Shown in pieces: positions 1 to 9,361 of a DNA stretch of 64,000 nt (its first letter is position 1; the number at the start of each line of letters is the position of its first letter). The translations under genes were made by a program, and so were the position numbers. Source of the stretch: Actinoplanes sp. NBRC 103695 (GTDB lineage Bacteria > Actinomycetota > Actinomycetes > Mycobacteriales > Micromonosporaceae); the NCBI RefSeq assembly GCF_030269485.1, contig NZ_BSTL01000006.1, positions 310,001 to 374,000 on the forward strand, written 5' to 3'. The notes beneath the pieces were generated by a model. The model searched no databases, was not told the origin of the DNA, and saw nothing but the letters and a program-made list of their open reading frames with translations.

Positions 1-131
1 CTTGCCCGAATGGCCCGAAACGCTTCGACGCTCGTCAATTGCTTACCGCCGCGCCGAAGTCCCTTGTGGGGTTTGCCCACGCACCGTCACTGCCGCCGCT
101 CCCGCCGCTCACCCGCCGCCGCGACGGTGGG

Positions 132-1130
132 TTACTCCTCCCCGTCGCCCTCGAAAGCGTCGTCGATCATCTCGCCCGCGACGTAGCCGGCCGCCATGCC
201 GCCGGCCGCGCCCGCCAGCACGCCGCCCATGCCGGCCCCGTGCCCGCCGCGGTGCCGGACGTGCCCGTGGTAACCGCCAAACCCGGGCGCGCCGTAACCA
301 GGCATCCCATGGCCGGACGCTCCGTGACCGGGTGCGCCGTGACCCGGCGTCGCCGGGCGGTTGTCGAGGGCCTGACGGACCCAGGCGTCGACCTGCTGCG
401 TCCAGTCGACCGTGTCGGCGTCGGCGTGCGGAACCGTGTAGCGGCCGAACGAGTCGTGGCCGCCGGTGAACATGCCGCCGCGCTTGTCGAACTCGAGCAC
501 CACCTCGACGCCGTGCGGGCCGGTGACGAAGGTCAGCTCCACCTCGTTGATGTTGCGCGCGTACTGCGGCGCCGCGAAGTACTCGATCTCCTGATAGAAC
601 GGCAGGGTCTGTGCCACGCCGTGGATCCGGCCGTACTCCAGGTCGGCGCTCCTGAACACGAAGCCGAGCTGGGCGAACCCGTCCAGGATCCGCTGCTGCA
701 GCGGCAGGGGGTGCACGTTGATCAGGTCGAGGTCGCCCTTGTCGACCGCCTTGGCGATGGCCACCTCGGTGCGGACGCCCATCACCATGCCGCGCAGCGT
801 CTGGCCGTAGACCGCCGTCACCGGGGTCTCCCACGGCAGCTCGAACCGGAACGGCAGCGACGCCCGCTCACCCTCGGCCAGCCGCATCGGCCCGCTCACG
901 GCGACCCGGTGGAACTCGCCGGTCGCCGCGTGGTCGCCGCCGCCGCTCTCGACCTCCATCCGGGTGACCAGCCCGAGCGTGACGTGCTCGATCGAGACGT
1001 CGTGGTTGCCGCCGACGAGCTCGACCCGCCCGGCGATCGGGCCACCGGGCACGACGTCCGGATCGGACAGTACGGTGTCGACACTCGGCCCGCCCACACC
1101 CAGGGCGCCCAGCATCTTCTTGAAAACCAC
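132..1130 (-). CDS. Spo0M-family sporulation-control protein
   Basis: The 332-residue product begins MVFKKMLGALGVGGPSVDTV and has the arrestin-like N-terminal domain typical of Spo0M (SpoOM) proteins, roughly residues 1-245, followed by a Gly/His/Pro-rich linker (PGHGAPGHGASGHG and similar) and a short Gly/Ala-rich helix near the C-terminus. The GTG start at 1130 is preceded by a strong AGGAGG ribosome binding site. Spo0M proteins are cytoplasmic and affect sporulation or cell-envelope control in Bacillus and actinomycetes; the mechanism is not settled. It stands alone, transcribed towards the left edge, with no sign of an operon. The low-complexity tail is common in actinobacterial members. 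Confidence 0.85.
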   Translation of the reverse strand: MVFKKMLGALGVGGPSVDTVLSDPDVVPGGPIAGRVELVGGNHDVSIEHVTLGLVTRMEVESGGGDHAATGEFHRVAVSGPMRLAEGERASLPFRFELPWETPVTAVYGQTLRGMVMGVRTEVAIAKAVDKGDLDLINVHPLPLQQRILDGFAQLGFVFRSADLEYGRIHGVAQTLPFYQEIEYFAAPQYARNINEVELTFVTGPHGVEVVLEFDKRGGMFTGGHDSFGRYTVPHADADTVDWTQQVDAWVRQALDNRPATPGHGAPGHGASGHGMPGYGAPGFGGYHGHVRHRGGHGAGMGGVLAGAAGGMAAGYVAGEMIDDAFEGDGEE

Positions 1131-1197
1131 GGAATCCTCCTGTGATCCGACAATCCGGAGGAAGCTAACAAAGCCCCCTGAAAAGATCCTGAAAGAC

Positions 1198-1815
1198 CTA
1201 GGTCCGGGCCGGCGCCGGCAACGGCTGGACGCCGCGGACGAGCAGGTAGCCGATCATCCAGAACTCGCCGACCGTGGCCGGGACGACGAGCAGGTCCGCC
1301 ACGGGTCCGGCGTCCGGGACCACCGCGGCCACGAACGTGCTCAGGACGTACCCGAAGCCTCCGGCCACCAGGACCCACCCCAGAGCCCGCGGCATCCCGC
1401 CCGAGCGCACCACGCACCAGCCCATCGGGATCAGCCACAGGCCGAAGAACAGGCCGCCGACCGCCCACATCTGGCCGCTGATCAGATGGAGCAGCGGGGC
1501 GTCCGCCGGGCTCCGCAGCGCCGCCCCGAGCAGGGCCGCGCTGACCAGAACGACGACCGCGTTCACCAGGCCGAAGGCGGCCACCGCGGCGGCGGCGAAC
1601 CGGTCGGCCTGATGGAACAGGCGGTAGAACCCGGCCGCGGCCAGTGCCTGGGTGAGCACGGTGAACAGTTCGAGCGCGAGGCCGGCGCGGGCCAGGCCGG
1701 GACCGCCGCCGTCCAGCACCATCGGCCGGATGATCAGGAAGCCGAGCGCGCCGCCGACGGCCAGGCCTAGGTAGAGCAGCCCGATGACCCGAGACTTACG
1801 TTGTAAGGTAGCCAT
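1198..1815 (-). CDS. DUF4386-type integral membrane protein
   Basis: About 205 residues with six hydrophobic segments (beginning VIGLLYLGLAVGGALGFL) and almost no soluble domain, matching DUF4386 membrane proteins of unknown function. I place the start at the ATG at 1815 (MATLQRKS); the next upstream ATG at 1842 would overlap the start of the divergent tetR gene, and its extra residues (TIAATLQRM) are just a translated copy of the operator repeat. Divergent arrangement with the TetR gene and the operator lying over both starts indicate TetR control. Function unknown; transport or stress tolerance are possible. Confidence 0.75.
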   Translation of the reverse strand: MATLQRKSRVIGLLYLGLAVGGALGFLIIRPMVLDGGGPGLARAGLALELFTVLTQALAAAGFYRLFHQADRFAAAAVAAFGLVNAVVVLVSAALLGAALRSPADAPLLHLISGQMWAVGGLFFGLWLIPMGWCVVRSGGMPRALGWVLVAGGFGYVLSTFVAAVVPDAGPVADLLVVPATVGEFWMIGYLLVRGVQPLPAPART

Positions 1816-1831
1816 ACGTTGTAAGGTAGCC
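1795..1831. promoter_or_regulatory. Tandem TetR operators over both divergent starts
   Basis: A 17-bp unit, TACGTTGTAAGGTAGCC, occurs at 1797-1813 and again at 1815-1831, an 18-bp period. The left copy contains the palindrome CTTAC-GTT-GTAAG (1795-1807); the right copy keeps 4 of 5 arm bases (CATAC-GTT-GTAAG). This is the size and form of a TetR-family site. It touches the start codon of the DUF4386 gene and ends four bases before the tetR ATG, so a bound dimer should block both genes. Confidence 0.75.
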
Positions 1832-1834
1832 GCG

Positions 1835-2491
1835 ATGGTCAAGAGAGCGCTGAGCCGGGACCGGGTCCTCGCGGCGGCCGTCGAGCTGGTCGACGCGGAG
1901 GGCGTTGGTGCGCTGACGATGCGCCGGCTGGCGACCGAGGTCGAGGTCGAGGCGATGTCGCTCTACCACCACCTGCACGGCAAGGAGGCCCTGCTCGACG
2001 GGGTCGTGGAGACGGTGCTGGCCGAGATCCCACGGACCGCGGACACGCCGGACTGGCGGCAGACGTTGCGGCGGCAGTTCCTGGCCGCACGGCAGGTGAT
2101 GCTCCGCCACCCGTGGGCGCCCGGCCTGCTCGCGTCGCGGCGTTCGATCCCGGTGGCGGTGCTCGGCTATTACGACCGGATGGTCGGCGTGCTGCTCGAG
2201 GCGGGCTTCGGTCACCATCTCGCGCACCGGGCGCTGCATTCCTTGGGCAGCCTGCCCCTCGGCTTCGCGCAGGAGGTCTTCACCCCGGCCGGCGGCCTGC
2301 AGCCGGACCTGGCCGAGGCCGACCTGCGGGCGATGGCCGCGGCCGTCCCGCACATCACGGCGATGGTCGCCGCCGAGGTCAACGACCACGGCGGCGACAC
2401 GCTCGGCTGGTGCGACAGTCAGTCCGAGTTCGAGTTCACCCTCGACCTGCTCCTGACCGGCCTCGACCGGCTCCGTCACCCGAAGGATTAG
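1835..2491 (+). CDS. TetR/AcrR-family transcriptional regulator
   Basis: About 218 residues. The N-terminal helix-turn-helix domain is clear (RDRVLAAAVELVDAEGVGAL, then TMRRLATEVEVEAMSLYHH), residues 5-55, followed by an all-helical TetR C-terminal ligand domain of the TetR_C type. The ATG at 1835 lies directly after the tandem operator; an upstream ATG at 1784 would only translate the operator repeats. Probably represses itself and the divergent DUF4386 membrane protein. Ligand unknown. Confidence 0.9.
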   Translation: MVKRALSRDRVLAAAVELVDAEGVGALTMRRLATEVEVEAMSLYHHLHGKEALLDGVVETVLAEIPRTADTPDWRQTLRRQFLAARQVMLRHPWAPGLLASRRSIPVAVLGYYDRMVGVLLEAGFGHHLAHRALHSLGSLPLGFAQEVFTPAGGLQPDLAEADLRAMAAAVPHITAMVAAEVNDHGGDTLGWCDSQSEFEFTLDLLLTGLDRLRHPKD

Positions 2492-2519
2492 CACGTTCGC
2501 CACGCCCTACCATCGGCCG

Positions 2520-2891
2520 GTGGCACAGACCATTCCGGTACGGGTCGGCACCGTCGACATGCTCATGGAGGTCACGCCGGTCGCCGGGACGCAGCCGACC
2601 TCGGCCGCTGATCGGCTGGCGGACCATCTCGCGACGGCCTTCGACCGGGCGCAGCACGCCATCGAGGAGGTCGCCGTCTCGGCCGCCCGCACGGTGGGCC
2701 GGGTGGCCGCGCGCGCCGGGCGCCCCGATCAGGTGGAGGTCGAGTTCGGCGTCAAGGTCTCCGCGAAAGGCGACGTGGTCCTGGTCGGTACCGCCGCCGA
2801 GGCGTCACTCAAAGTGAAGATCATCTACGGCTCGGCGGCCATCCCGGCGGCCGCCGAGCAGGTCGAGGAGACCGGCGCGCCCCCGTCATGA
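2520..2891 (+). CDS. Trypco1 (trypsin-co-occurring domain 1) protein
   Basis: A 123-residue protein of the CU044_2847/Trypco1 family: an N-terminal beta-rich strand pattern (IPVRVGTVDMLMEVTP), a central helix, then VEVEFGVKVSAKGDVVLVGT and a short disordered tail. Trypco domains were named because they neighbour trypsin-like proteases in bacterial conflict and signalling gene sets. Here the ATG of the protease gene overlaps its 3' end (2888-2891), so the two are translationally coupled. The GTG start at 2520 follows a TACCAT -10-like hexamer (2508-2513) by six bases, suggesting a leaderless message. Likely the partner, sensor or substrate adaptor of the protease. Confidence 0.8.
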   Translation: MAQTIPVRVGTVDMLMEVTPVAGTQPTSAADRLADHLATAFDRAQHAIEEVAVSAARTVGRVAARAGRPDQVEVEFGVKVSAKGDVVLVGTAAEASLKVKIIYGSAAIPAAAEQVEETGAPPS

Positions 2892-4363
2892 CGGTGGTAC
2901 CGGGCTACGAGTTCCTCGGCCGGGTCGCCGACGGAGCCGGCACGTCGGTCGGCACGTGCTTCCAGGTCGAGCCCGGCCTGCTCGTCACCGCGTACCACGT
3001 GCTGACGGCGGCGGGCTGGACGGACGACGGCGACGTCGTGCGGATCGGTCCGATCGCCGGAGGATGGCTCACGGAGGCGATCGTGCAGCGCGTCGACGCG
3101 CTGCACGATCTGGCCGTCCTGCGGGCGCACCGGCCCCTCCCCGGGTCCCGGCGCACGATCGCCGCGTCGGACTCGGTGCGGGCCGAGGAGATCGTCTTCA
3201 CGGCCGGTTGCGCACGGCCGGATGACGACGGCCACGAGTACGGCCTGCTGTCCGCCACCGGCCGCTGGCAGGGACCGGTCGTGCGCAACGGTCTGCTGCT
3301 CACCTCGATCGCCTCGCGGTCCGTGATGCCGGGGATGAGCGGCGCGCCCGTGCTGCGCGCGGCCGACGGCGCGGTGGCAGGCGTGGTCTCCGGTCGCTAC
3401 CAGTCGTCGGACGGCTGGATGCGGGACTCGGTCTGGGTATCGCGATCCGAGGACCTGGCGTCCCTGATCGGCATCGTGCCGGAACGCCCGGCGCGCCCGG
3501 AGAGGCTTCTGCCGCCGATCCCGCCGCATCTCGTCGGACTCGGCCTGGTCAGCGTTCTCCTCGCCGCCGTGGCCGCGACCCTCGGGCTGTCCTACGGGCT
3601 CGCTCCGGCGGTTGTGCTCAGCCCGGTGCTCGTCTCCCTGCTGCTCTGCCTCGGTGGCCTGGTCTCCCGGTGGCTGGACGATCGGAGTCGCACCGGTCTC
3701 CTGCTGGCGGCGCTGGGGACGGCCATCATGCTGTCGACGCTCAACTCGGGGTTGATGCTGCCGCCCGACACACCCGGACGCGACCTCACGGTGCTCGCCG
3801 GCGTTCCGGCGTTCTGGGTGCAGGCACCCCTCGCCATGTGGATCTTCCTGGGGTTCCCGGGCGGAACCCTGCCCGGCGCGGCCGACCGGCGGCTGGTCGG
3901 CGCGGCGTTCGCGGTGGGCGGGGCCGCCGGGTTCGTCCTGCTGATCACCAAGACCGACGTGCCGGTGTGCGCGGGCTGGTGTGGACGGAGTCCGGTGAGC
4001 TTGGTGCACGACGCGGACCTCTACCTCACGATCAGGGGTGGTTTCCTGATCGCGTCGGCTGCTCTGGGCGCGGCCGCGTTCGTGCTGATGGCCCGGCGCG
4101 TACGACGGCCGACGCCGTTCCTGGTTCTGGCGGCCCTCGTGCTGGCGCTGTACGGCGCCGGCACCATGGGCCTGGTCGCGTTCTACCACGGGTCGGTCGG
4201 CTCGACCGGGTCGATGGACCGGCTGAACCTCATCCTGGGCTGGGTGATCGGGCCGTCCCTGCCCCTCGCCTTCCTGGCGAGCCTGGCGCGGCGGCACATC
4301 GAGCAGTACCGCCGGCTCAGGCTGCTGCATGGAACCGCCGGCGTCAGCCTGACTGCGCGGTGA
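2888..4363 (+). CDS. Membrane-anchored trypsin-like serine protease
   Basis: 491 residues. Residues 1-175 form a trypsin-fold peptidase with a complete triad: His37 in TAYHVL, Asp74 in LHDLAVL and Ser151 in PGMSGAP. The rest (about 215-470) contains eight hydrophobic segments, with a loop WIFLGFPGGTLP and a later CAGWCG pair, strongly reminiscent of the membrane sensor region found before histidine kinases in actinomycetes. No signal peptide precedes the protease, so the catalytic domain should be cytoplasmic. It is coupled to the Trypco1 gene by a 4-base overlap. Its 3' end overlaps glpD by 20 bp tail to tail. Confidence 0.85.
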   Translation: MTVVPGYEFLGRVADGAGTSVGTCFQVEPGLLVTAYHVLTAAGWTDDGDVVRIGPIAGGWLTEAIVQRVDALHDLAVLRAHRPLPGSRRTIAASDSVRAEEIVFTAGCARPDDDGHEYGLLSATGRWQGPVVRNGLLLTSIASRSVMPGMSGAPVLRAADGAVAGVVSGRYQSSDGWMRDSVWVSRSEDLASLIGIVPERPARPERLLPPIPPHLVGLGLVSVLLAAVAATLGLSYGLAPAVVLSPVLVSLLLCLGGLVSRWLDDRSRTGLLLAALGTAIMLSTLNSGLMLPPDTPGRDLTVLAGVPAFWVQAPLAMWIFLGFPGGTLPGAADRRLVGAAFAVGGAAGFVLLITKTDVPVCAGWCGRSPVSLVHDADLYLTIRGGFLIASAALGAAAFVLMARRVRRPTPFLVLAALVLALYGAGTMGLVAFYHGSVGSTGSMDRLNLILGWVIGPSLPLAFLASLARRHIEQYRRLRLLHGTAGVSLTAR

Positions 4364-6047
4364 GCGGAACCACCTCCGGCGCACCCAGGCGGGCCGCGTC
4401 GGCGGTTTCGTCGTCGGGCTGCTCCTGGGAGGCCCGCTCGGCCTCGACGCGGAGCCGGTAGTTCTCGACCTCCTTCTCGGTCTGCTCGGGTGTCCACCCC
4501 AGGGCCTGCGCCAGGAGGGCGGCGGCGTGCGGGGCCGCCGCCACGCCGCGGTCGAAGGTCTCGATGGAGATGCGGGTGCGTCTGGTCAGGACGTCCTCGA
4601 GGTGGCGGGCGCCCTCGTGGGTGGCCGCGTACAGGAGTTCGGCCCGCAGGTAGTCCTCGGCGCCCTCGACCGGCTTGCCGAGCGAGGCGTCGCCGGCGAT
4701 CAGGCCGAGGACCTCGTCGATCCGGCTGCCGTAGCGGTTGAGCAGGTGCTCGACGCGGGCCACGTGCAGGCCGGACGACTGCGCCAGGACGCGGCGGCGG
4801 TTCCACAGGGCCGGGAAGCCGTCGGCGCCGAGCAGCGGGACGTCGTGGGTGCAGGAGGGCGGGACCGCTCGGCCCAGGTTGTGTACGCAGGCGTCCACCG
4901 CGTCCTTGGCCATCACCCGGTACGTCGTGTACTTGCCGCCGGCCACCACGACCAGCCCGGGCTGCGGGCTGGCGACGGTGTGCTCCCGGGACAGCTGCGA
5001 CGTGGACTCCGACTCGCCGGACAGCAGCGGCCGCAGCCCGGCGTAGACGCCCTGCACGTCGACGCGGCTCAGCGGCGAGGTCAGGACCTTGTTGACCTCG
5101 CCCAGGAGATAGTCGATGTCGGTGCTGCTCGCGGCCGGATGCGCCTTGTCCAGCGCCCAGTCGGTGTCGGTGGTGCCGACGATCCAGTGCCGGCCCCACG
5201 GGATGACGAAGAGCACGCTCGACGCGGTGCGCAGGATCAGGCCGGTGCGGGACTGGATGCGGTCGCGCGGGACGACCAGGTGAATGCCCTTCGAGGCGCG
5301 TACGTGGAACTGGCCCCGCTCCCCGACCAGCGCCTGGGTGTCGTCGGTCCACACGCCGGTCGCGTTGATCACCTGCTGTGCCCGTACCTCGAAGGTCGTG
5401 TCGTGCTCGAGGTCGTGCACCCGCACACCCGTCACGCGCTCGCCCTCGCGCAGGAAACCGACCACCTCCGTGCGCGTGGCGACGTGGGCGCCGTAGGCGG
5501 CCGCGGTGCGCGCCAGGAACATGGTGTGCCGCGCGTCGTCCACCTGGGCGTCGTAGTACTGCAGGGCGCCGACCAGGGCGTCCTTCTTCAGGGCGGGGCA
5601 TTCGCGCAGCGCCCCGCGCCGGGTGAGGTTGCGGTGCCGGGGCAGGCCGCCGCCGAGCGCCAGCGTGTCGTAGAGCGTGACGCCGGTGCCCGCGTAGGCC
5701 CGCTCCCAGACGTGGTGCTGCAACGGGTAGAGGAACTTCACCGGGCGGACGAGGTGCGGCGCGAGCCGGGACAGCAGAAGTCCCCGCTCGCGCAGCGCCT
5801 CGCGGACCAGCGCGAAGTCCAGCATCTCCAGGTATCGGAGGCCGCCGTGGATGAGCTTGCTGGACCGGCTCGACGTGCCCGAGGCGAAGTCACGCGCCTC
5901 GACCAGGCCGGTGGCGAGACCGCGGGTGGCGGCGTCGAGCGCTGCGCCCGACCCCACCACGCCGCCGCCGACCACCAGCACGTCGAGCTCCGCGCCGGCG
6001 AGCGCCTCCAGGGCGCCGCGCCGGTACTCCGGAGATAGTTTCGTCAT
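4344..6047 (-). CDS. glpD: Aerobic glycerol-3-phosphate dehydrogenase (FAD)
   Basis: About 567 residues. It oxidises sn-glycerol 3-phosphate to dihydroxyacetone phosphate at the membrane, passing electrons to quinone. The N-terminal FAD-binding Rossmann motif is LVVGGGVVGSGAALDAATRG, followed by SSRSSKLIHGGLRYLE, a signature of GlpD; the DAO C-terminal domain covers roughly 390-530. The start at 6047 (MTKLSPEY) is preferred over an upstream ATG at 6116, which adds non-homologous residues. It is the third gene of glpF-glpK-glpD. The 90-bp gap before it holds TGACAATGTCA (6116-6126), a small perfect palindrome. Confidence 0.95.
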   Translation of the reverse strand: MTKLSPEYRRGALEALAGAELDVLVVGGGVVGSGAALDAATRGLATGLVEARDFASGTSSRSSKLIHGGLRYLEMLDFALVREALRERGLLLSRLAPHLVRPVKFLYPLQHHVWERAYAGTGVTLYDTLALGGGLPRHRNLTRRGALRECPALKKDALVGALQYYDAQVDDARHTMFLARTAAAYGAHVATRTEVVGFLREGERVTGVRVHDLEHDTTFEVRAQQVINATGVWTDDTQALVGERGQFHVRASKGIHLVVPRDRIQSRTGLILRTASSVLFVIPWGRHWIVGTTDTDWALDKAHPAASSTDIDYLLGEVNKVLTSPLSRVDVQGVYAGLRPLLSGESESTSQLSREHTVASPQPGLVVVAGGKYTTYRVMAKDAVDACVHNLGRAVPPSCTHDVPLLGADGFPALWNRRRVLAQSSGLHVARVEHLLNRYGSRIDEVLGLIAGDASLGKPVEGAEDYLRAELLYAATHEGARHLEDVLTRRTRISIETFDRGVAAAPHAAALLAQALGWTPEQTEKEVENYRLRVEAERASQEQPDDETADAARLGAPEVVPLTAQSG

Positions 6048-6137
6048 GAGCGACTGCACCGAGTGGCAACTGCGCGCGCCGGACCGCGACGCCGCAGACG
6101 AGGGCCAGAAGGACATGACAATGTCAGCTCAGCCATG

Positions 6138-7643
6138 TCAGTCCACATCCACCCAGTTCAGGGTGCGTTCGACTGCCTTCTTCCATTTTCCGTACCCTTC
6201 CTCGCGCTGTTCCTCCGACCAGGTCGGCAGCCAGCGCTGGGACTCGTTCCAGTTCTCCCGCAGCTCGTCGGTGTTCTTCCAGAAACCGACCGCGAGCCCG
6301 GCGGCGTACGCCGCGCCCAGGGCGGTGGTCTCCGCGACGACCGGCCGGCTGACCGGCACCCCGACGACGTCCGACTGGATCTGCATGCACAGGTTGTTGA
6401 CCGTGATGCCGCCGTCGACCTTCAACACATCGAGGGTTACCCCGGAATCCTGGGCCATAGCGTCCACGACGTCGCGACTTTGGTAGCAGATCGCCTCGAG
6501 GGTGGCCCGGGCGATGTGCGCGTCGGTGTTGAAGCGGGACAGCCCGACGATCGCGCCGCGGGCGTCGGACCGCCAGTACGGCGCGAACAGCCCGGAGAAC
6601 GCCGGCACGAAGTACACGCCGCCGTTGTCCGGCACCGACGACGCCAGCCGCTCGCTCTGGGCCGCGTCGTTGATGATGTGCAGCTGGTCGCGCAGCCACT
6701 GCACGGCCGAGCCGGTCACCGCGATCGAGCCCTCCAGGGCGTACACCGGCGCCGCGTCGCCGAACTTGTAGCAGACCGTGGTGAGCAGCCCGTTGTTCGA
6801 GCGGACCAGCTCGGTGCCGGTGTTGAGCAGCATGAAGTTGCCGGTGCCGTAGGTGTTCTTGGCCTCGCCGGGCGCGAAGCACACCTGCCCGACCATGGCC
6901 GCCTGCTGGTCGCCGAGGATGCCGGTGAGCGGCACGTCGCCGCCGAGCGGGCCGTTGTCCAGCGTCGCGCCGTACGTGTTGGGGTCGGACGAGGGCCGGA
7001 TCTCCGGGAGCATCGAGCGCGGGATGTTGAAGAACGACAGCAGCTCGTCGTCCCAGTCCAGCGTCTCCAGGTTCATCAGCATGGTGCGGCTGGCGTTGGT
7101 CACGTCGGTGACGTGGTTGCCGCCGGTGAGGTTCCAGACCAGCCAGCTGTCGGTGTTGCCGAAGATGGCGTCGCCGCGCTCGGCCGCCTCGCGGACCCCG
7201 TCGACGTTCTCCAGGATCCACTGGATCTTGCCGCCGGAGAAGTAGGTGGCGGGCGGCAGCCCGGCCTTCCGCCGGATGACGTCGCCGCGGCCGTCGCGGT
7301 CCAGGGCGGAGGCGATCCGGTCGGTACGGGTGTCCTGCCAGACGATGGCGTTGTACAGGGGCCGCCCGGTGTTCCTGTCCCACACCACGGCCGTCTCGCG
7401 CTGGTTGGTGATGCCCAGCGCGGCCAGGTCGTTCGGGCCGAGTCCCCGCGCCTGCATGGCGGTGCGGATGACCGAGACCGTCCGCTCCCAGATCTCGATC
7501 GGGTTGTGCTCCACCCAGCCCGCCTGCGGCAGGATCTGCTCGTGCTCCAGCTGGTGCCGGCCGACCTCGTTGCCACCGTGGTCGAAGATCATGAATCGGG
7601 TGCTGGTCGTACCTTGGTCGACTGCGCCGACGAAGTCAGCCAC
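6138..7643 (-). CDS. glpK: Glycerol kinase (first copy)
   Basis: 501 residues, full length for the FGGY family. Phosphorylates glycerol to sn-glycerol 3-phosphate with ATP. The phosphate-binding motif DQGTTSTR lies at residues 8-15 and the C-terminal ATPase-domain signature [18 protein letters not shown] near 410. The ATG overlaps the 3' end of glpF by eight bases, so facilitator and kinase are coupled. A second kinase gene lies 1.7 kb away on the other strand. Confidence 0.96.
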   Translation of the reverse strand: MADFVGAVDQGTTSTRFMIFDHGGNEVGRHQLEHEQILPQAGWVEHNPIEIWERTVSVIRTAMQARGLGPNDLAALGITNQRETAVVWDRNTGRPLYNAIVWQDTRTDRIASALDRDGRGDVIRRKAGLPPATYFSGGKIQWILENVDGVREAAERGDAIFGNTDSWLVWNLTGGNHVTDVTNASRTMLMNLETLDWDDELLSFFNIPRSMLPEIRPSSDPNTYGATLDNGPLGGDVPLTGILGDQQAAMVGQVCFAPGEAKNTYGTGNFMLLNTGTELVRSNNGLLTTVCYKFGDAAPVYALEGSIAVTGSAVQWLRDQLHIINDAAQSERLASSVPDNGGVYFVPAFSGLFAPYWRSDARGAIVGLSRFNTDAHIARATLEAICYQSRDVVDAMAQDSGVTLDVLKVDGGITVNNLCMQIQSDVVGVPVSRPVVAETTALGAAYAAGLAVGFWKNTDELRENWNESQRWLPTWSEEQREEGYGKWKKAVERTLNWVDVD

Positions 7644-8469
7644 GGTTTGCCTCCAGTTTCTCGGTGGTGGGCAGCTCGCCCGGCTCCTGCGTGGCCGCGG
7701 ACGGCAGGAACCGCCCGATGAGCGCCTGGTAGAGACCGGCCCCGATCACACCGCCGATGATCGGCGCGACGATCGGTATCCAGAAGTACAGATAACCCGT
7801 CTGATCTCGGAACGCGCCACCGTATCCGGTGAGGAAGCTGGCGAGTCGCGGCCCGAAGTCACGCGCCGGGTTGATCGCGTAGCCGGCGTTGGTGCCCCAG
7901 GCCATGCCGATGCCGACGACCAGCAGGCCGATGATGAACGGCGCCAGGTTGGCCGACGGCGGGGTGTTCGCCGCGTCGGTGATGGCCAGGATCAGGAACA
8001 GCAGGATCGCGGTGCCGATGATCTGGTCGCGGAAGGCGCCCCACTCCCCGACCGGCAAGGTCCCGTTGCCGGGCAGCGTGGAGAAGACGCCCTGGGTCTT
8101 GATCGTGAGGCCGGGGTCCGCGGCGTGCAGGACCTCGGTGTAGTTCCAGCGCACCAGCAGGGCGGCGACGAACGCGCCGAGGAACTGGGCGATCGAGTAG
8201 GGGGCCACCTTGCGCCATTCGAAGCCCTTGAAGACCGCGAGCGCGATGGTGACTGCGGGGTTGAGGTGGGCGCCGCTGATCCGCCCGGCCACGTACACAC
8301 CCAGCATCACGCCGAGTCCCCAGGACCAGGCGATGCTGTCGTGATCTCCGATCTCGGCGCCGGCCACCTGCGCGACCACGCCGACACCGAAAAGAATGAG
8401 GATCATGGTCCCGGCGAACTCGGCGGCGAGCTCGCCCCACAGTCCCGGGATCTTCAGTCGTGCTGCCAT
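7636..8469 (-). CDS. glpF: Glycerol uptake facilitator (aquaglyceroporin)
   Basis: 277 residues, six membrane spans with two half-helix NPA motifs: HLNPAVT and [11 protein letters not shown]. The Asp after the second NPAR is the hallmark of glycerol-conducting GlpF rather than water-specific aquaporins. The ATG at 8469 has a strong AGGAGG site; upstream in-frame codons run into the promoter. On the minus strand TTGTCC and TAGCGT lie 17 bp apart (8527 to 8499) and probably form its promoter, with the GylR-type palindrome just upstream of the -35. First gene of glpFKD. Confidence 0.94.
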   Translation of the reverse strand: MAARLKIPGLWGELAAEFAGTMILILFGVGVVAQVAGAEIGDHDSIAWSWGLGVMLGVYVAGRISGAHLNPAVTIALAVFKGFEWRKVAPYSIAQFLGAFVAALLVRWNYTEVLHAADPGLTIKTQGVFSTLPGNGTLPVGEWGAFRDQIIGTAILLFLILAITDAANTPPSANLAPFIIGLLVVGIGMAWGTNAGYAINPARDFGPRLASFLTGYGGAFRDQTGYLYFWIPIVAPIIGGVIGAGLYQALIGRFLPSAATQEPGELPTTEKLEANRG

Positions 8470-8534
8470 GTGCCCTCCTGTGACGCTAGAGGTCACCGAC
8501 GCTAGGTAGCGGGACGGGCACGGACAACGAGCGC

Positions 8535-8553
8535 CGTTCGGCAATGCCGAACG
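8535..8553. promoter_or_regulatory. Palindromic operator between glpF and gylR
   Basis: CGTTCGGCAATGCCGAACG is a perfect 19-bp palindrome around one central base. It lies 8 bp upstream of the proposed glpF -35 box and 45 bp before the gylR start. Size, symmetry and position between an IclR-family regulator and its expected target suggest the GylR binding site. The regulator assignment is inference. Confidence 0.75.
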
Positions 8554-8597
8554 CTCCAGGCCTTGCGGTTGTCATCGGATCGCATGAAGCTCGAAAC

Positions 8598-9359
8598 ATG
8601 CCTGGAACAGTGCAGTCCATCGAGCGTGCCGCCGCCGTGCTGCGGCTGCTCGCCGGCGGCACCGGCAGGCTCACTCTGGGTGACATCGCGCACTCGCTGG
8701 ATCTCGCCAAGGGCACGACCCACGGCATACTGCGTACGCTCAAAGCGGTCGGTTTCGTCGAACAGGACAGGGTGTCCGGCCACTATCAGCTCGGCGCGGC
8801 CGTCCTCCGGCTGGGCACCAGCTTCCTGGACATCAACGAGCTCCGTTCCCGCTCGATCAACTGGGCCGATCCGCTGGCCGCGCGCAGTGGCGAGGCGGTG
8901 CGCATCGGCACCGTGCTCGACGGCGAGGTGCTCGTCGTGCACCACGTCTTCCGCCCGGACGACACGTTCCAGACGCTCGAGGTCGGTGCGCTTCTCCCGT
9001 TGCACGCGACGGCGCTCGGCAAGGCTCTGCTCGCGTACTCGGCGGCGGGCGCGCACCCCGCGCCGGACCTGGACCGATTCACCCACCGCACCCTCGTCAC
9101 CGCCCGTGCCCTCAGCACCGAGCTCAACCACATCCGAACCGTCGGCCACAGCGTGGAGGTCGAGGAATTCACCCCCGGCGAGGCCGCGGTCGCCGCCCCG
9201 ATCCGCGGGCACGGCGGGCTGGTCGTCGGCGCGATCGGCATCTCCGGTCACGTCGAGCGCGTCTGCGACACGCATTACCAGCCTCATCCCCGGCTGGTGG
9301 CCTACGTCCGGGACGCCGCCCGGGCGGTTTCGAGGGATCTCACCGCTGCGGAGAGGTAA
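8598..9359 (+). CDS. gylR: IclR-family glycerol regulator (GylR-like)
   Basis: About 253 residues. Winged helix-turn-helix at the N-terminus ([15 protein letters not shown], then [20 protein letters not shown]) followed by the IclR effector-binding domain ([27 protein letters not shown]). In Streptomyces GylR controls the glycerol operon and responds to glycerol 3-phosphate. Start chosen at 8598 ([12 protein letters not shown]) as in relatives; upstream residues overlap the operator. It is divergent from glpFKD and is followed after 2 bp by a second glycerol kinase gene. Confidence 0.9.
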   Translation: MPGTVQSIERAAAVLRLLAGGTGRLTLGDIAHSLDLAKGTTHGILRTLKAVGFVEQDRVSGHYQLGAAVLRLGTSFLDINELRSRSINWADPLAARSGEAVRIGTVLDGEVLVVHHVFRPDDTFQTLEVGALLPLHATALGKALLAYSAAGAHPAPDLDRFTHRTLVTARALSTELNHIRTVGHSVEVEEFTPGEAAVAAPIRGHGGLVVGAIGISGHVERVCDTHYQPHPRLVAYVRDAARAVSRDLTAAER

Positions 9360-9361
9360 CC

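Noticed and set aside
51..110. Possible third copy of the dispersed repeat near the left edge
   Set aside because: Only a 10-bp word (CCCACAAGGG on the minus strand) matches; the TGTGGACA end and GCGCTAC block are absent.
4527..6038. Open frame of about 500 codons on the plus strand opposite glpD
   Set aside because: Complement shadow of a well-conserved gene in GC-rich DNA; composition is Arg/Val/Ala-rich with no domain. The same applies to long antisense frames over glpK, the ABC genes and the GH95-like gene.
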